Under the pieces are notes generated by a model. It had not been told where the DNA came from, searched no databases, and was given only the letters and a program-made list of their open reading frames with translations. Made by a program: the position numbers and the translations under genes. From Bacteroidales bacterium UBA6377 (GTDB taxonomy: Bacteria; Bacteroidota; Bacteroidia; Bacteroidales; UBA932), in assembly GCA_002438805.1 (NCBI GenBank), contig DJQV01000015.1:1-64000 (forward strand): 64,000 nucleotides of DNA. The letters are read 5' to 3'. Position 1 is the stretch's first letter. Each line of letters opens with the position of its first letter. This document shows positions 17,664 to 25,355 of this stretch, in pieces.

Positions 17664-17671
17664 TAAATTTG
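17664..17671 (+). promoter_or_regulatory. -7 box of the GSCFA gene
   Basis: TAAATTTG ends 9 bases before the ATG at 17681, so the leader would be only a few bases. Confidence 0.5.
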
Positions 17672-17680
17672 CCGTTGCTT

Positions 17681-18541
17681 ATGAAATTCAGAACAGAGAT
17701 AAACTTGCAGCCGTCGGGCGCGGTGATAAGCCTCGATGACCGGCTGACCCTGCTGGGAAGCTGCTTCTCGGACAGCATCGGAGAGAAGCTCAGCGATGCC
17801 GGCTTCATGGTGCTGCGCAACCCGTTCGGAACCCTCTACAACCCCGCATCCATAGCTTCCGCCGTACACAGGCTTGATTGCGGGGAACCGTTTTCGGAGC
17901 AAGACTGCATCATGATGGGGGCCGGTGCGGGGCTCGTATGCAGTTTCGAGCACCATACTTCATTCGCGAGGGAAAACGAGGAGGAGTTTCTGGCCAACGC
18001 CAACGCCAGACTGCTTGAGAGCCGTGCCGCCTGGGAGAGAAGCAACAGGGTCATCATCACCCTCGGAACCGCATTCGTCTGGAGATCCCTGCTGCGCGAC
18101 GGGATGGTCGTGTCCAATTGCCTGAAACTGCCCTCCAAAGAATTTGAAAGGGAGATGCTCTCTGTACAAGAATGCGCTTCGCTTCTCAAAGGGATCACGG
18201 GCGCGCACCCGGAAAAAGAATTCATTTTCACAGTCTCCCCCATTAGACATCTCTCCGACGGGGCCCATGCCAACACCCTGTCCAAATCGACCCTGCACAT
18301 CGCCATAGAGTCCGCCATAGCCGGGACCGCCAACGCATCGTATTTCCCGGCATACGAGCTGATGATGGACGACCTGAGGGACTACCGCTTCTGGGCCAAG
18401 GACATGATTCACCCGTCAGAGGTGGCTGTAGACTATATCTGGGAGAAGTTCATTGAAGCATACATCCCCCTAAAAGACCTTGCCGGACTCAGAGCGAACG
18501 AAAAGTCCAGTCTCCAAGCCCGGCACAGGCCGCTGAAATAA
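17681..18541 (+). CDS. GSCFA-domain protein
   Basis: This 286-residue protein opens with the family signature GSCFSDSIGEKL and continues with NPFGTLYNP. GSCFA proteins are related to SGNH/GDSL esterases, and the Ser of GSCFS would be the nucleophile; SPIRHLSDG and DMIHPSEVAV are the later conserved blocks. The substrate is unknown. ATG 17681 is used because a longer TTG-started frame would include the promoter. Confidence 0.85.
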   Translation: MKFRTEINLQPSGAVISLDDRLTLLGSCFSDSIGEKLSDAGFMVLRNPFGTLYNPASIASAVHRLDCGEPFSEQDCIMMGAGAGLVCSFEHHTSFARENEEEFLANANARLLESRAAWERSNRVIITLGTAFVWRSLLRDGMVVSNCLKLPSKEFEREMLSVQECASLLKGITGAHPEKEFIFTVSPIRHLSDGAHANTLSKSTLHIAIESAIAGTANASYFPAYELMMDDLRDYRFWAKDMIHPSEVAVDYIWEKFIEAYIPLKDLAGLRANEKSSLQARHRPLK

Positions 18542-18550
18542 CCTGTCCGG

Positions 18551-19255
18551 CTATTCGGTCCTGACAGTCCCGGCACCTTTGACTGATTTGGAAAGGATTT
18601 GGACCTTCAACTCGGAGATGTCAACATCCCCGGCCCCGCGTACATCGATATCTGCACTGTCCGCACGTCCCGCGAATGTGCAGTCCCCGGCTCCGCTGAC
18701 GTTGACTGACAGGCTGTCGCAGTCAAGATTTTCGATATCTATGTCTCCCGCTCCTCGCACATTGACGCTCACCTGCGAAGCCTTGATGCTGTCAGCCTCC
18801 ACATCCCCGGCCCCGCTGATGTCGATCATGAACGAGTCGGCGACAAGGTTTCCTTCCAACTCCACATCAGAAGCCCCTTTGATGGTAAGGCCCTCAAGAG
18901 TCGGGGCGCTTATTGTGAACACCACTGTCCTGGCGTTGAGTATCTGGCGGTATCCCGGAGTCGAGATGCCAAGGCAACCGGTGGAGTCCACTTCAAACGC
19001 GAGCGCGTCCACAAGATTGCCGGCGGCATGGACGCTCACGCTCTTCGGACCAGGAGTGAAGCGGATGTCGCACGGCACGTTCACGCTCAGGGATTTGAAA
19101 TCATCCACCTCAAAGCTTCTGGTGACAAGGCTGTCCGTGGCCACGAGAACCCCGCCCCGGCTGAAATTTTCCCCCTTGTAACTGACAAACTTGCACGAAG
19201 TGCAGAAAAGGGCCGCCACCACGAGCAGCGCGCCCGCTGAAAAAGTTCTTTTCAT
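18551..19255 (-). CDS. DUF2807 (head GIN domain) putative adhesin lipoprotein
   Basis: This 234-residue protein has an N-terminal signal ending near FCTSC (probable lipidation). The C-terminal half has about five repeats of roughly 20 residues built on (S/R)GAGD, plus a degenerate KGASD copy. DUF2807 proteins form right-handed beta-helices of poorly known function. The ATG overlaps the stop of the GntR gene (ATGA), so it belongs to the ABC operon and may serve as its envelope output. Confidence 0.85.
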   Translation of the reverse strand: MKRTFSAGALLVVAALFCTSCKFVSYKGENFSRGGVLVATDSLVTRSFEVDDFKSLSVNVPCDIRFTPGPKSVSVHAAGNLVDALAFEVDSTGCLGISTPGYRQILNARTVVFTISAPTLEGLTIKGASDVELEGNLVADSFMIDISGAGDVEADSIKASQVSVNVRGAGDIDIENLDCDSLSVNVSGAGDCTFAGRADSADIDVRGAGDVDISELKVQILSKSVKGAGTVRTE

Positions 19256-19590
19256 TTTATATAGTCTTTCAATTGTATTCCGAGCAGCTCCGCCCTGTTG
19301 CGGAAGGCTGGAAGCTCCTGTTCTATAAATTTCCGGCGTTCCGTCTGACGGATGATGTCCACCGCGTCGGAGGCGATGAAGAATCCTATCCCCCGCTGGT
19401 TGAAGATGACCCCCTTGTCGGAGAGGACTTCGTATGATCGCACCACCGTATTGGGGTTGACCCCTATCCTCGCTCCCCATTCCCTGACTGAAGGGATGCG
19501 GTCGGCGGGCTTCAGTTCGCCCGAGAGCACCCGTTCACAGATGTTGTCAGCTATTTGGAGATATATGGGCCTGTTGCTGTCAAATTCCAT
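19252..19590 (-). CDS. GntR-family (YtrA type) repressor
   Basis: This 112-residue regulator has only the winged-helix domain (PIYLQIADNICERVLSGELK, SVREWGARIGVNPNTV, then a YEVLSDKGVI wing) and a short tail without a large ligand domain. That is the YtrA subfamily, which typically represses adjacent ABC transporter operons. It lies 2 bases after the permease stop. The likely operator is the palindrome at 21225-21246 upstream of the first gene. Confidence 0.88.
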   Translation of the reverse strand: MEFDSNRPIYLQIADNICERVLSGELKPADRIPSVREWGARIGVNPNTVVRSYEVLSDKGVIFNQRGIGFFIASDAVDIIRQTERRKFIEQELPAFRNRAELLGIQLKDYIK

Positions 19591-19592
19591 CT

Positions 19593-20396
19593 CTAATGCT
19601 TTATTGTCTTGATCCTGAAGTAGCAGGCAGCTACCACAGCCGCCATGACCGTGAAATATACGATGTTGAATATCACATTGAGCCTGCCTATCACCTGCTC
19701 CGGAGAAAGATCGCGGAACAGCCATTCGACATCGTCAGATGTAAACGCCGCCTGCCCTATGATGGCGGTGCATATCAGGCTGCAGACCGTAGCTACGGCG
19801 AAGCATACAAGGATGGTCTTTGCAGCCTTGGCCTTTTTGAAACAGAGAGCACCGAGAGTGAATATCAGGATATTGGAAAGCCAGGTCAAATAGCCAAGTG
19901 AGAAGAAATCAAAATGGACTCCTTCATCATGATTGAGTTCCCCGAGGGTTCCGAGTTCGGAGAGCATCAGCTTCCCCGCATAAGTGTCTCCGAAGACAAG
20001 AGTGCACACGGTATCACCGGCAAAGATCACCGCCGCAAGGCAGAGAGGCAGCACCAGTATGCAGATGAGCATCATGGAGAGCCACTTTTCGAAGCCTGAT
20101 ACAGGAAGCATCAGCCAGTCGGAGCCGTAGCGCCTGTCGGTGACCTTCCCCCAGATTTTGGACGGAGCCACGAGCCACACCACAAACAGTCCTATATATA
20201 CCGACACATACCTTACCGGATCGGGCATATCAGTGAAACGTCCGTGGATTGTCAAGGAAAAGAGTTCGGAAATCACAAATACAATAGCCGGCAGCAGCGA
20301 CAGCACGATCATCGACCAGCCGAAACTGTTTTTCACATTGCGCAGGTCATAGGCGAAATATCTGCCGAACCTGCCGAAGTCAAATATGTCATTCAT
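19593..20396 (-). CDS. ABC transporter membrane protein
   Basis: This 267-residue integral membrane protein has about six hydrophobic segments and no recognised motif. It follows the ATPase with an 8-base overlap, so it is the probable permease half of the exporter. The ATG at 20396 is preferred to a TTG two codons upstream. Substrate is unknown; YtrA-linked exporters are often involved in cell-envelope stress or peptide resistance. Confidence 0.75.
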   Translation of the reverse strand: MNDIFDFGRFGRYFAYDLRNVKNSFGWSMIVLSLLPAIVFVISELFSLTIHGRFTDMPDPVRYVSVYIGLFVVWLVAPSKIWGKVTDRRYGSDWLMLPVSGFEKWLSMMLICILVLPLCLAAVIFAGDTVCTLVFGDTYAGKLMLSELGTLGELNHDEGVHFDFFSLGYLTWLSNILIFTLGALCFKKAKAAKTILVCFAVATVCSLICTAIIGQAAFTSDDVEWLFRDLSPEQVIGRLNVIFNIVYFTVMAAVVAACYFRIKTIKH

Positions 20397-21219
20397 TCTC
20401 AAAAAGCGATTTTACCAGTTCCTTGTTTTTGTGTACCGCATTGAAGAGCGCCTCGATGCTGACCTTGCTGTCCTCTCCTGTCACATTGGGATAAACCTGG
20501 ATGAATCCGCCCGGAAGCTGCTCAGAATAAAGGCTCTCAGGATGCAGGGAGTTGCCGTAGTCAAAGAACAACTTGTTTGAAATCTTCTCCAGAGAGGCGT
20601 TCAGAAGTACATCCTGACGGTCAAGGATTATTATGGGGTCTATCACGTTCTCAAGGTCCCTCACCTGATGGGTGGAGATCACTATGGTGGTATCTTCAGG
20701 AGTGTACTTGAGTATGGCGGAACGGAACTGGGCCTTGGAAGGTATGTCAAGCCCGTTGGTCGGCTCGTCCATGAGCAGATATTTCACGGAGCAAGCAAGC
20801 GCAAAAGATATATGGGTCTTCTTGAGCTGGCCCGCGGACATGGTGCTTAACTTCTGGTCCTTGTCCACTTCAAAGACTGTCAGTATCTCCGAGAAAAGAT
20901 CCAGACTGAAGTGCGGCCAGAAACATCCCCTTGACCTGGCCCACTCCAACGCCTTGTCAGAAGACGGCGCCACATCGTCGGGCAGGAAATACTGATCCGA
21001 GAGCAGCGACGGCTCACGCCTGTAAGGATTGTGACCGTCGGCATCGATAGTGCCGGCCACAGGTTTTTTCAAGCCGCACAGCAGGGTCAAGAGCGTCGTC
21101 TTGCCCACCCCGTTCTCTCCGAGCAGGCCATATATCTTGCCTGGCTCAAGACTCAGGCTGATATTCCTGAGGACCTCCTTCTTGCCGTAACTGAATGCCA
21201 GATTCTGTGTTTTTATCAT
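20389..21219 (-). CDS. ABC transporter ATP-binding protein
   Basis: This 276-residue ATPase has Walker A GENGVGKTT, Walker B LLMDEPTNGLD and H-loop STHQ. The signature is MSAGQLKKT instead of the usual LSGGQ. It is the first gene of a four-gene operon (ATPase, permease, GntR repressor, DUF2807 lipoprotein). Its promoter overlaps a 22-base palindrome. Confidence 0.92.
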   Translation of the reverse strand: MIKTQNLAFSYGKKEVLRNISLSLEPGKIYGLLGENGVGKTTLLTLLCGLKKPVAGTIDADGHNPYRREPSLLSDQYFLPDDVAPSSDKALEWARSRGCFWPHFSLDLFSEILTVFEVDKDQKLSTMSAGQLKKTHISFALACSVKYLLMDEPTNGLDIPSKAQFRSAILKYTPEDTTIVISTHQVRDLENVIDPIIILDRQDVLLNASLEKISNKLFFDYGNSLHPESLYSEQLPGGFIQVYPNVTGEDSKVSIEALFNAVHKNKELVKSLFENE

Positions 21220-21224
21220 CTATT

Positions 21225-21246
21225 GTGTATTACTTTATTAGTACAC
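21225..21246. promoter_or_regulatory. putative YtrA-type operator
   Basis: On the minus strand the site reads GTGTACTAAT, two bases, then AGTAATACAC. Sixteen of 22 positions are symmetric (GTGTAnTAnT and its complement). It lies between the -7 box and the ATPase ATG and covers the predicted transcription start, the expected place for repression by the GntR protein of the same operon. Confidence 0.6.
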
Positions 21247-21248
21247 TG

Positions 21249-21256
21249 CAAATATA
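21249..21256 (-). promoter_or_regulatory. -7 box of the ABC operon
   Basis: TATATTTG on the minus strand, immediately upstream of the putative operator. Confidence 0.6.
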
Positions 21257-21276
21257 ACGCAAATTTCCGAACTTGC

Positions 21277-21306
21277 AAAAAAATCAGCCGCATCACTGCG
21301 GCTGAT
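21277..21306 (-). terminator. terminator after yebC
   Basis: ATCAGCCGC (21283-21291) and GCGGCTGAT (21298-21306) form a 9-bp stem. Read on the minus strand, it is followed by seven T residues. Confidence 0.85.
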
Positions 21307-21339
21307 TGAAAATAAACTTTACTTAATGTAAAAAAGCAA

Positions 21340-22092
21340 TCATTCTTCTGCCGGTTTGAGGGTCGTGTAGACGTTGGTCACGTCCTCGTCATCCTCAAGA
21401 AGTCCGGTAAGTTTGTCAAGGGTCGCGCGCTGCTCCGGTGTCACATCTTTGAGCTCCACGTTAGGGATCTGCTCAAATCCTCCGGAGATCAGCTCGTAGC
21501 CGTTGTCCTCGATATATTTCTGGATCTGTCCGTAAGCGGAGTAGTCTCCGTAGATGACAACCTCCTTGGTGATGTTGCCGTCCTTGTCTTCCTCTTCCTG
21601 CTCATAGAGCTCGTCCACGCCGTAATCTATCATCTCAAGTTCAAGCTCCTCAAGATCCATCCCCTCTTTCTCCTTGATGCGGAAAACGCATTTGTGGTCG
21701 AACATGAAACTTACGGAACCTGACGTTCCCAATGAACCGCCGCATTTTGTGAAATAGCTCCGGACATTGGCTACAGTACGGGTATTGTTGTCCGTGGCGG
21801 CCTCCACGAGATACGCTATGCCATAAGGACCATAGCCTTCGTAGACGATCTCCTTGAAGTCGCCCTGCTTGCTCTCGGTCGCCTTCTTGATCGCACGCTC
21901 GATGTTCTCCTTGGGCATCTGCTCGCTGCGGGCTTCTGCCATCAGGGCACGCAGACGAGGGTTGCCGGTGACATCAGGGCCGCCCTGCTTGACGGCAATA
22001 GTGATTTCCTTGCCCAGTTTCGTGAAGGTGCGGGCCATGTGACCCCACCTCTTCATCTTTCTCTCCTTGCGGAATTCAAACGCTCTTCCCAT
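21340..22092 (-). CDS. yebC: YebC/PmpR-family protein
   Basis: This 250-residue protein has the family opening (MGRAFEFRKERKMKRWGHM) and the internal signatures MPKENIERAIKKAT and ATDNNTRTVANVRSYF. YebC proteins were annotated as transcription regulators, and some act on translating ribosomes at proline stretches. It lies 6 bases after the yfgM-like gene and is followed by a strong terminator. Confidence 0.95.
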   Translation of the reverse strand: MGRAFEFRKERKMKRWGHMARTFTKLGKEITIAVKQGGPDVTGNPRLRALMAEARSEQMPKENIERAIKKATESKQGDFKEIVYEGYGPYGIAYLVEAATDNNTRTVANVRSYFTKCGGSLGTSGSVSFMFDHKCVFRIKEKEGMDLEELELEMIDYGVDELYEQEEEDKDGNITKEVVIYGDYSAYGQIQKYIEDNGYELISGGFEQIPNVELKDVTPEQRATLDKLTGLLEDDEDVTNVYTTLKPAEE

Positions 22093-22098
22093 ATTTTG

Positions 22099-22776
22099 CT
22101 ATTCGGATACTCGTGCGATGTATTTGTTGATCTCGTAGCTTTCCGGAGACTGAGGATAATTGTCACGGACGCTGTTGTAGCATGCGAGTGCGCCGGCCTT
22201 GTCACCGAGAGCCTCGAGGGCGAGGCCTTCCTTGACGAGGTATGAAGCGGCGAAAAGATTGTCCGCCTTGGCCACAGCAGCCTTGTAGGCAGCGACCGCC
22301 TCACTGTATTTGCCGAGTCCCACATAGGCGTCTCCTTCACAAGCCTTGGCACGGGCGGCGAGGATAGGCTCCTTGCCTTTATACTTCTTGAGATAAGAGA
22401 GGGCCGAGTCGAAGTTGCCGAGCTGAAGCTCGCACACGCCGGCGTAGAAAGGCATGGCCTTGCCCGCCTTGTTGCCATAATTCTTGATTATGTCGGCAAA
22501 ACCGAGATTGTTGCCGTCCCCGTTGAGGGCAAGCTCATATTCCCCGTTGCGGAAACTGGTCTCGGCCGGGAAGGCCTGCTCCATAGCCTCCGCGCACTGG
22601 CGCTGGTAGACGAACTTGTTCCATGCGATGGCTCCGAGAAAGACGACCACAACTGCGGTCACCACACCCCAGATCACCTTCTTGTGATCATTATAAAACT
22701 GCTCTGTAGAAGAAACGGTCTTCTCGAGATTCTGCTCGATCACCGCCTCCTTGTCCTTGACATTTGTGTTGGCCAT
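22099..22776 (-). CDS. YfgM-like membrane-anchored TPR protein
   Basis: This 225-residue protein has one membrane segment near residues 34-50 (VIWGVVTAVVVVFLGAI). A periplasmic-side TPR region follows with repeated helical pairs (FYAGVCELQLGNFDSALSYL, GDAYVGLGKYSEAVAAY, ALEALGDKAGALACYNSV). Similar proteins associate with Sec-dependent export or periplasmic chaperones. The partner here is unknown. Confidence 0.8.
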   Translation of the reverse strand: MANTNVKDKEAVIEQNLEKTVSSTEQFYNDHKKVIWGVVTAVVVVFLGAIAWNKFVYQRQCAEAMEQAFPAETSFRNGEYELALNGDGNNLGFADIIKNYGNKAGKAMPFYAGVCELQLGNFDSALSYLKKYKGKEPILAARAKACEGDAYVGLGKYSEAVAAYKAAVAKADNLFAASYLVKEGLALEALGDKAGALACYNSVRDNYPQSPESYEINKYIARVSE

Positions 22777-22861
22777 ATCTTAAATTAGTTCAATTATCGT
22801 GTTTCGACATTTCAGCCCGCGAAGTTATGAAAAATACTTCAACATTCAAAGAATAAATCAC

Positions 22862-22869
22862 TACCTTTG
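22862..22869 (+). promoter_or_regulatory. -7 box of recF
   Basis: TACCTTTG ends 7 bases before the recF ATG at 22877. The mRNA would be leaderless or nearly so. Confidence 0.55.
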
Positions 22870-22876
22870 CAGGTAT

Positions 22877-23980
22877 ATGCCTACTCTGGACAAGACAGTC
22901 ATACAGGATTTCCGCAACATCCGCCTGCAGGAAATCGAGTTCTCACCCAACGTCAACTGCATCAGCGGCGGCAACGGCGAGGGCAAGACCAACCTGCTCG
23001 ACGCGATATGGTATCTCTCCATGACGAAGAGCGCGTTCGCCGCCTCGGACAGGTTCAATTTCCGCCACGGCTGCTCCTCGTTCGCAATCTCGGGAATGTA
23101 CACCATGCGGGAAGGGCTCAAATCACGCTTCAGCATCCAGGTCTGTGAAGGGGGAGAGAAGAAGCTGCGCCGCGATGACAAGCCATACGGACGCATCTCG
23201 GAACACATCGGAGTCCTGCCCATAGTGATGGTATCACCCGCGGACATCTCCCTTGTCAGCGAGTCCGGGGACGAGAGGCGCCGCTTTGTCAACTCGGTCC
23301 TCTCGCAGATGGACAGGGAATACCTTTCAGCCCTGCAGCAGTACAACCGCCTGCTTCTCCAGCGCAACCGCCTGCTCAAGGACGGCATCGCCGACCCCGA
23401 CCTGCTGGACGCTTTCGACGGGAGGCTCTCGTCGCTTGCGGAACCCGTCGCCGCACGCAGGAGAGGCTTCTGCCACGACCTCGTACCGGTGGTGCGCAGA
23501 TATTACGGCGAGATATCCGGCGGCCGGGAAGACGTCTCCATAGAATACCGCACGGACATGGACGGCGGCAGCCTTGCGGACATCCTCAGAGCCCGCCGCG
23601 AGCGTGACATGGCCCTGCATTTCACCTCGGCCGGCATACAGCGGGACGACTTCATTTTCACGATGGACTCCCACCCCATCCGGCGCTGCGGCTCCCAGGG
23701 GCAGCAGAAGTCTTTCATCGTGGCCCTTAAGTTCGCCCAATACGAACTGATGCGGCAGTCCTGCCTCACCGAGCCTATGCTGCTTCTCGACGACCTTTTC
23801 GACAAGCTCGACCCGGGCCGTATCGGCAACCTTCTCGGCATGGTGGCGGACAAAGGTTTCGGCCAAATTTTCATCACCGACTCCGACAAGGTCCGCACGC
23901 GCGGGATAGTTGACGCCGTCACCTCTGACAGGGCTTACATAAAGGCGGAAGGAGGCGTCTTCACAAGGACTGATGAATAG
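22877..23980 (+). CDS. recF: RecF recombination/repair ATPase
   Basis: This 367-residue SMC-like ATPase loads RecA at gapped DNA with RecO and RecR. Walker A is GGNGEGKTNLLDAI, and the C-terminal LLLDDLFDKLD is Walker B with the D-loop. The longer frame starting at 22799 is rejected because it would include the promoter; MPTLDKTVIQDFRN is the natural N-terminus. It heads an operon with the DUF721, pdxB and DUF4301 genes. Confidence 0.95.
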   Translation: MPTLDKTVIQDFRNIRLQEIEFSPNVNCISGGNGEGKTNLLDAIWYLSMTKSAFAASDRFNFRHGCSSFAISGMYTMREGLKSRFSIQVCEGGEKKLRRDDKPYGRISEHIGVLPIVMVSPADISLVSESGDERRRFVNSVLSQMDREYLSALQQYNRLLLQRNRLLKDGIADPDLLDAFDGRLSSLAEPVAARRRGFCHDLVPVVRRYYGEISGGREDVSIEYRTDMDGGSLADILRARRERDMALHFTSAGIQRDDFIFTMDSHPIRRCGSQGQQKSFIVALKFAQYELMRQSCLTEPMLLLDDLFDKLDPGRIGNLLGMVADKGFGQIFITDSDKVRTRGIVDAVTSDRAYIKAEGGVFTRTDE

Positions 23981-24308
23981 GCCCGACTACAGACTGCGCC
24001 GCCAGAAGCCCACACCGCTCTCGGAGCTCATAAAGATCTACCTCCAGAGCAACTCCATGAGCCGCGCCTTCAACACCCACCTCGTCTTCTCCGCATGGGA
24101 CGACGCCTCGGGCGCCGGCCCGTATACCGTCAAGAAATTCTTCCGGGACGGCAAACTCTACATTACAGTAAGTTCTTCGGTGGTCCGCAGCCAGTTGCTT
24201 TTCCAGAAAAAGGCCCTCATCGACAAGATCAACACTCTGGTCCGCGACAACGAGCTGTTCTGCGGGAAGCCAGCCGACGGATACGTCAAAGATTTGATTA
24301 TCAAGTGA
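23973..24308 (+). CDS. DUF721 (DciA-like) protein
   Basis: This 111-residue DUF721 protein overlaps the recF end by 8 bases. The core is WDDASGAGPYTVKKFFRDGKL followed by SSVVRSQLLFQKKALIDKIN. The family includes DciA, the ancestral replicative-helicase loader, and its members often sit beside recF. A role in loading DnaB is inferred from the family. Confidence 0.85.
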   Translation: MNRPDYRLRRQKPTPLSELIKIYLQSNSMSRAFNTHLVFSAWDDASGAGPYTVKKFFRDGKLYITVSSSVVRSQLLFQKKALIDKINTLVRDNELFCGKPADGYVKDLIIK

Positions 24309-25342
24309 TGAAAATCGTCATAGACAACAAGATCCCCTTTATAGAAGGAGTGTTCGAGCCCTACGCCGACGAGGTCCGCTACATGGAAGGGCCCCTCATC
24401 TCCCACGCCGATGTCATGGATGCCGACGCCCTGGTCATCCGCACCAGAACCAGATGCGACGAGAACCTTCTCAAAGACACGGCCGTCAAGATAATCGCCA
24501 CCACGACGGTGGGCACGGACAACATCGACATAGACTACTGCCGGCGCAACGGCATCTTCTTCAAAAACGCCAGCGGCTGCAATGCCGGGGCCGTAGCCGA
24601 CTACGTCTTCTCAGCCCTCTACGGGGCGGCGGCGCGCAAGAGCATAAGCCTCGAAGGCGCCACCATCGGCATAATAGGCCTGGGCAGCATCGGCCAGAGG
24701 GTCGAGTCCATGGGCAGGGCGCTCGGATTCAAGATTCTGAGGCACGACCCGCAGAAAGCAGAGGTCGAGTGGTACACCCAGTTCTGCTCCCTGGACCATC
24801 TCCTGGAGAACTCCGACATAGTGACCATGCACGTGCCCCTCACCGAGCAGACCAAAGGCATGGCCGGAGCGGATTTCTTCGCCAAGATGAAACCGGGCGC
24901 ATTTTTTATCAACACCTCCCAGGGCGACATCGTGGACGAGCAGGCCCTGATGGCCGCCATACCCCGCCTCGGCCCTGTGGCCATCGACTCGTGGAGCCAC
25001 GAACCATGGATCAACACCAGCCTGATGGCCTGCGTGGACATAGCCACCCCGCACATCGCCGGCTACTCCCTGCAGGGCAAGCAGATAGGCACCTCCATGG
25101 CAGTCCGCTCCACAGCCAGGTTCCTCGGGATCAGCGACCTCTACGAGTTCTTCCCGCAAACCGACATCATGGAATACCAGGCCGTCAAACTCAACGTCCT
25201 GGACAAGTCCCAGGGCCAGATAGCCGCCATGATCCAGTACAACTACCCCATCTTCACAGATGACTTCATGTTCCGCATGAACCCGACCAAGTTCGTGGAG
25301 CTCCGGACGAATTACAGCTACAGACGTGAATTTTACCTCTAA
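24308..25342 (+). CDS. pdxB: erythronate-4-phosphate dehydrogenase
   Basis: This 344-residue D-2-hydroxyacid dehydrogenase acts in pyridoxal 5'-phosphate synthesis. The NAD site GLGSIGQRV is near residues 124-132, HEPW carries the catalytic Glu and ATPHIAGYS the His; a short PdxB-type C-terminal domain follows. The ATG shares one base with the upstream stop (TGATG). A longer frame from 24095 lies inside DUF721 and is not used. Confidence 0.93.
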   Translation: MKIVIDNKIPFIEGVFEPYADEVRYMEGPLISHADVMDADALVIRTRTRCDENLLKDTAVKIIATTTVGTDNIDIDYCRRNGIFFKNASGCNAGAVADYVFSALYGAAARKSISLEGATIGIIGLGSIGQRVESMGRALGFKILRHDPQKAEVEWYTQFCSLDHLLENSDIVTMHVPLTEQTKGMAGADFFAKMKPGAFFINTSQGDIVDEQALMAAIPRLGPVAIDSWSHEPWINTSLMACVDIATPHIAGYSLQGKQIGTSMAVRSTARFLGISDLYEFFPQTDIMEYQAVKLNVLDKSQGQIAAMIQYNYPIFTDDFMFRMNPTKFVELRTNYSYRREFYL

Positions 25343-25355
25343 CTAATAACGCATT

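Noticed and set aside
23327..23866. minus-strand frame inside recF
   Set aside because: It is a shadow of the RecF coding sequence without its own start signals.
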